From: Candidatus Jettenia sp.
GTDB lineage: Bacteria > Planctomycetota > Brocadiia > Brocadiales > Brocadiaceae
Reading direction: 5' to 3'
DNA: 64,000 nt
Assembly: GCA_021650895.1 (NCBI GenBank)
Contig: CP091278.1
Location: 3,439,659-3,503,658, forward strand
Part shown: positions 63,864-64,000 of the stretch, in pieces
Position numbering within the stretch: the first letter of the stretch is position 1
Layout: each line of letters opens with the position of its first letter
Position numbers and translations under genes: made by a program
The notes under the pieces: model-generated
Seen by the model: only the letters and a program-made list of their open reading frames with translations
Told to the model about the DNA's origin: nothing
The model's database searches: none

Positions 63864-64000
63864 ATGGTAGTAAAGATTACCGTTGTCATCATTCAATGTC
63901 CACCGGTTACTGCCTGCAATGAAGCAATTAAAGGTTTTGAAAAAGGATATAAAGGGAAAAAAACATTTCTATGCCGGTCATCCATTCAAATGAATTCAAA
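63864..64000 (+). CDS. start of an open frame cut by the window edge
   Basis: From the ATG at 63864, 45 codons stay open to the edge: MVVKITVVIIQCPPVTACNE, then AIKGFEKGYKGKKTF. It follows a promoter-like sequence but lacks a strong ribosome site. Too short to assign. Confidence 0.35.
   Translation, partial: MVVKITVVIIQCPPVTACNEAIKGFEKGYKGKKTFLCRSSIQMNS

Overview
The window reads as a chromosomal segment of an AT-rich anammox planctomycete (Brocadia/Kuenenia/Jettenia type). This is inferred from gene content, not from a marker gene: there is no rRNA or tRNA here. The strongest pointers are an ammonium transporter fused to a histidine kinase (59820-61856, the architecture described for Kuenenia Ks-Amt5), an SbtA/SbtB-type bicarbonate uptake pair, a MoxR/Bat cluster of planctomycete type, several multi-PAS sensor kinases, and many short palindromic intergenic repeats.

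Layout. 1-2.4 kb, minus strand: cysK, cysE and a DUF72 gene cut by the window edge. 2.6-10.9 kb, plus strand: rpoZ, then a Gld-type ABC exporter (ATPase, permease, auxiliary protein), a DUF4340 protein and a periplasmic HtrA protease. 10.97-13.65 kb: a Tat-exported multicopper oxidase between two inverted copies of a 0.5-kb terminal-inverted-repeat element, followed by a second HtrA protease. 15.8-19.3 kb: a CheR-PAS-histidine kinase with its response regulator. 19.8-22 kb: a VapBC pair and a graveyard of broken toxin-antitoxin and type I restriction genes. 22.5-25 kb: a zinc-ribbon protein, rtcA, a monohaem cytochrome c and mobB. 25.4-36.5 kb: the MoxR-DUF58-BatA-BatB-TPR-BatD-BatE cluster with several unrecognised small members. 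36.6-42.6 kb: a 1200-residue sensor kinase, a repeat-rich 1.6 kb and a truncated sensor fragment. 42.7-49.7 kb: a DEAD-box helicase, EamA and UMF1-type transporters, an RRM protein, two FKBP prolyl isomerases and MTA phosphorylase. Three of these genes carry a single-base frameshift. 50-64 kb: PolX, sbtAB, small lipoprotein and Cys-rich genes, sensors and regulators, a macro-domain protein, a nitroreductase, the Amt-kinase and an unrecognised membrane protein.

The signal that ordinary annotation would not name is the repeat landscape. Five copies of a non-coding element with the terminal inverted repeat ATATGCATCAAGCTAA lie within 31 kb. Several smaller hairpin families are interspersed, some nested in each other. 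These repeats touch genes directly: they supply the stop codon or C-terminal tail of an HtrA, a VapC and BatB, bracket the copper oxidase, and mark the breakpoint of a truncated sensor gene. A promoter-plus-terminator pair around 22.1-22.24 kb is a good candidate for an unannotated small RNA.
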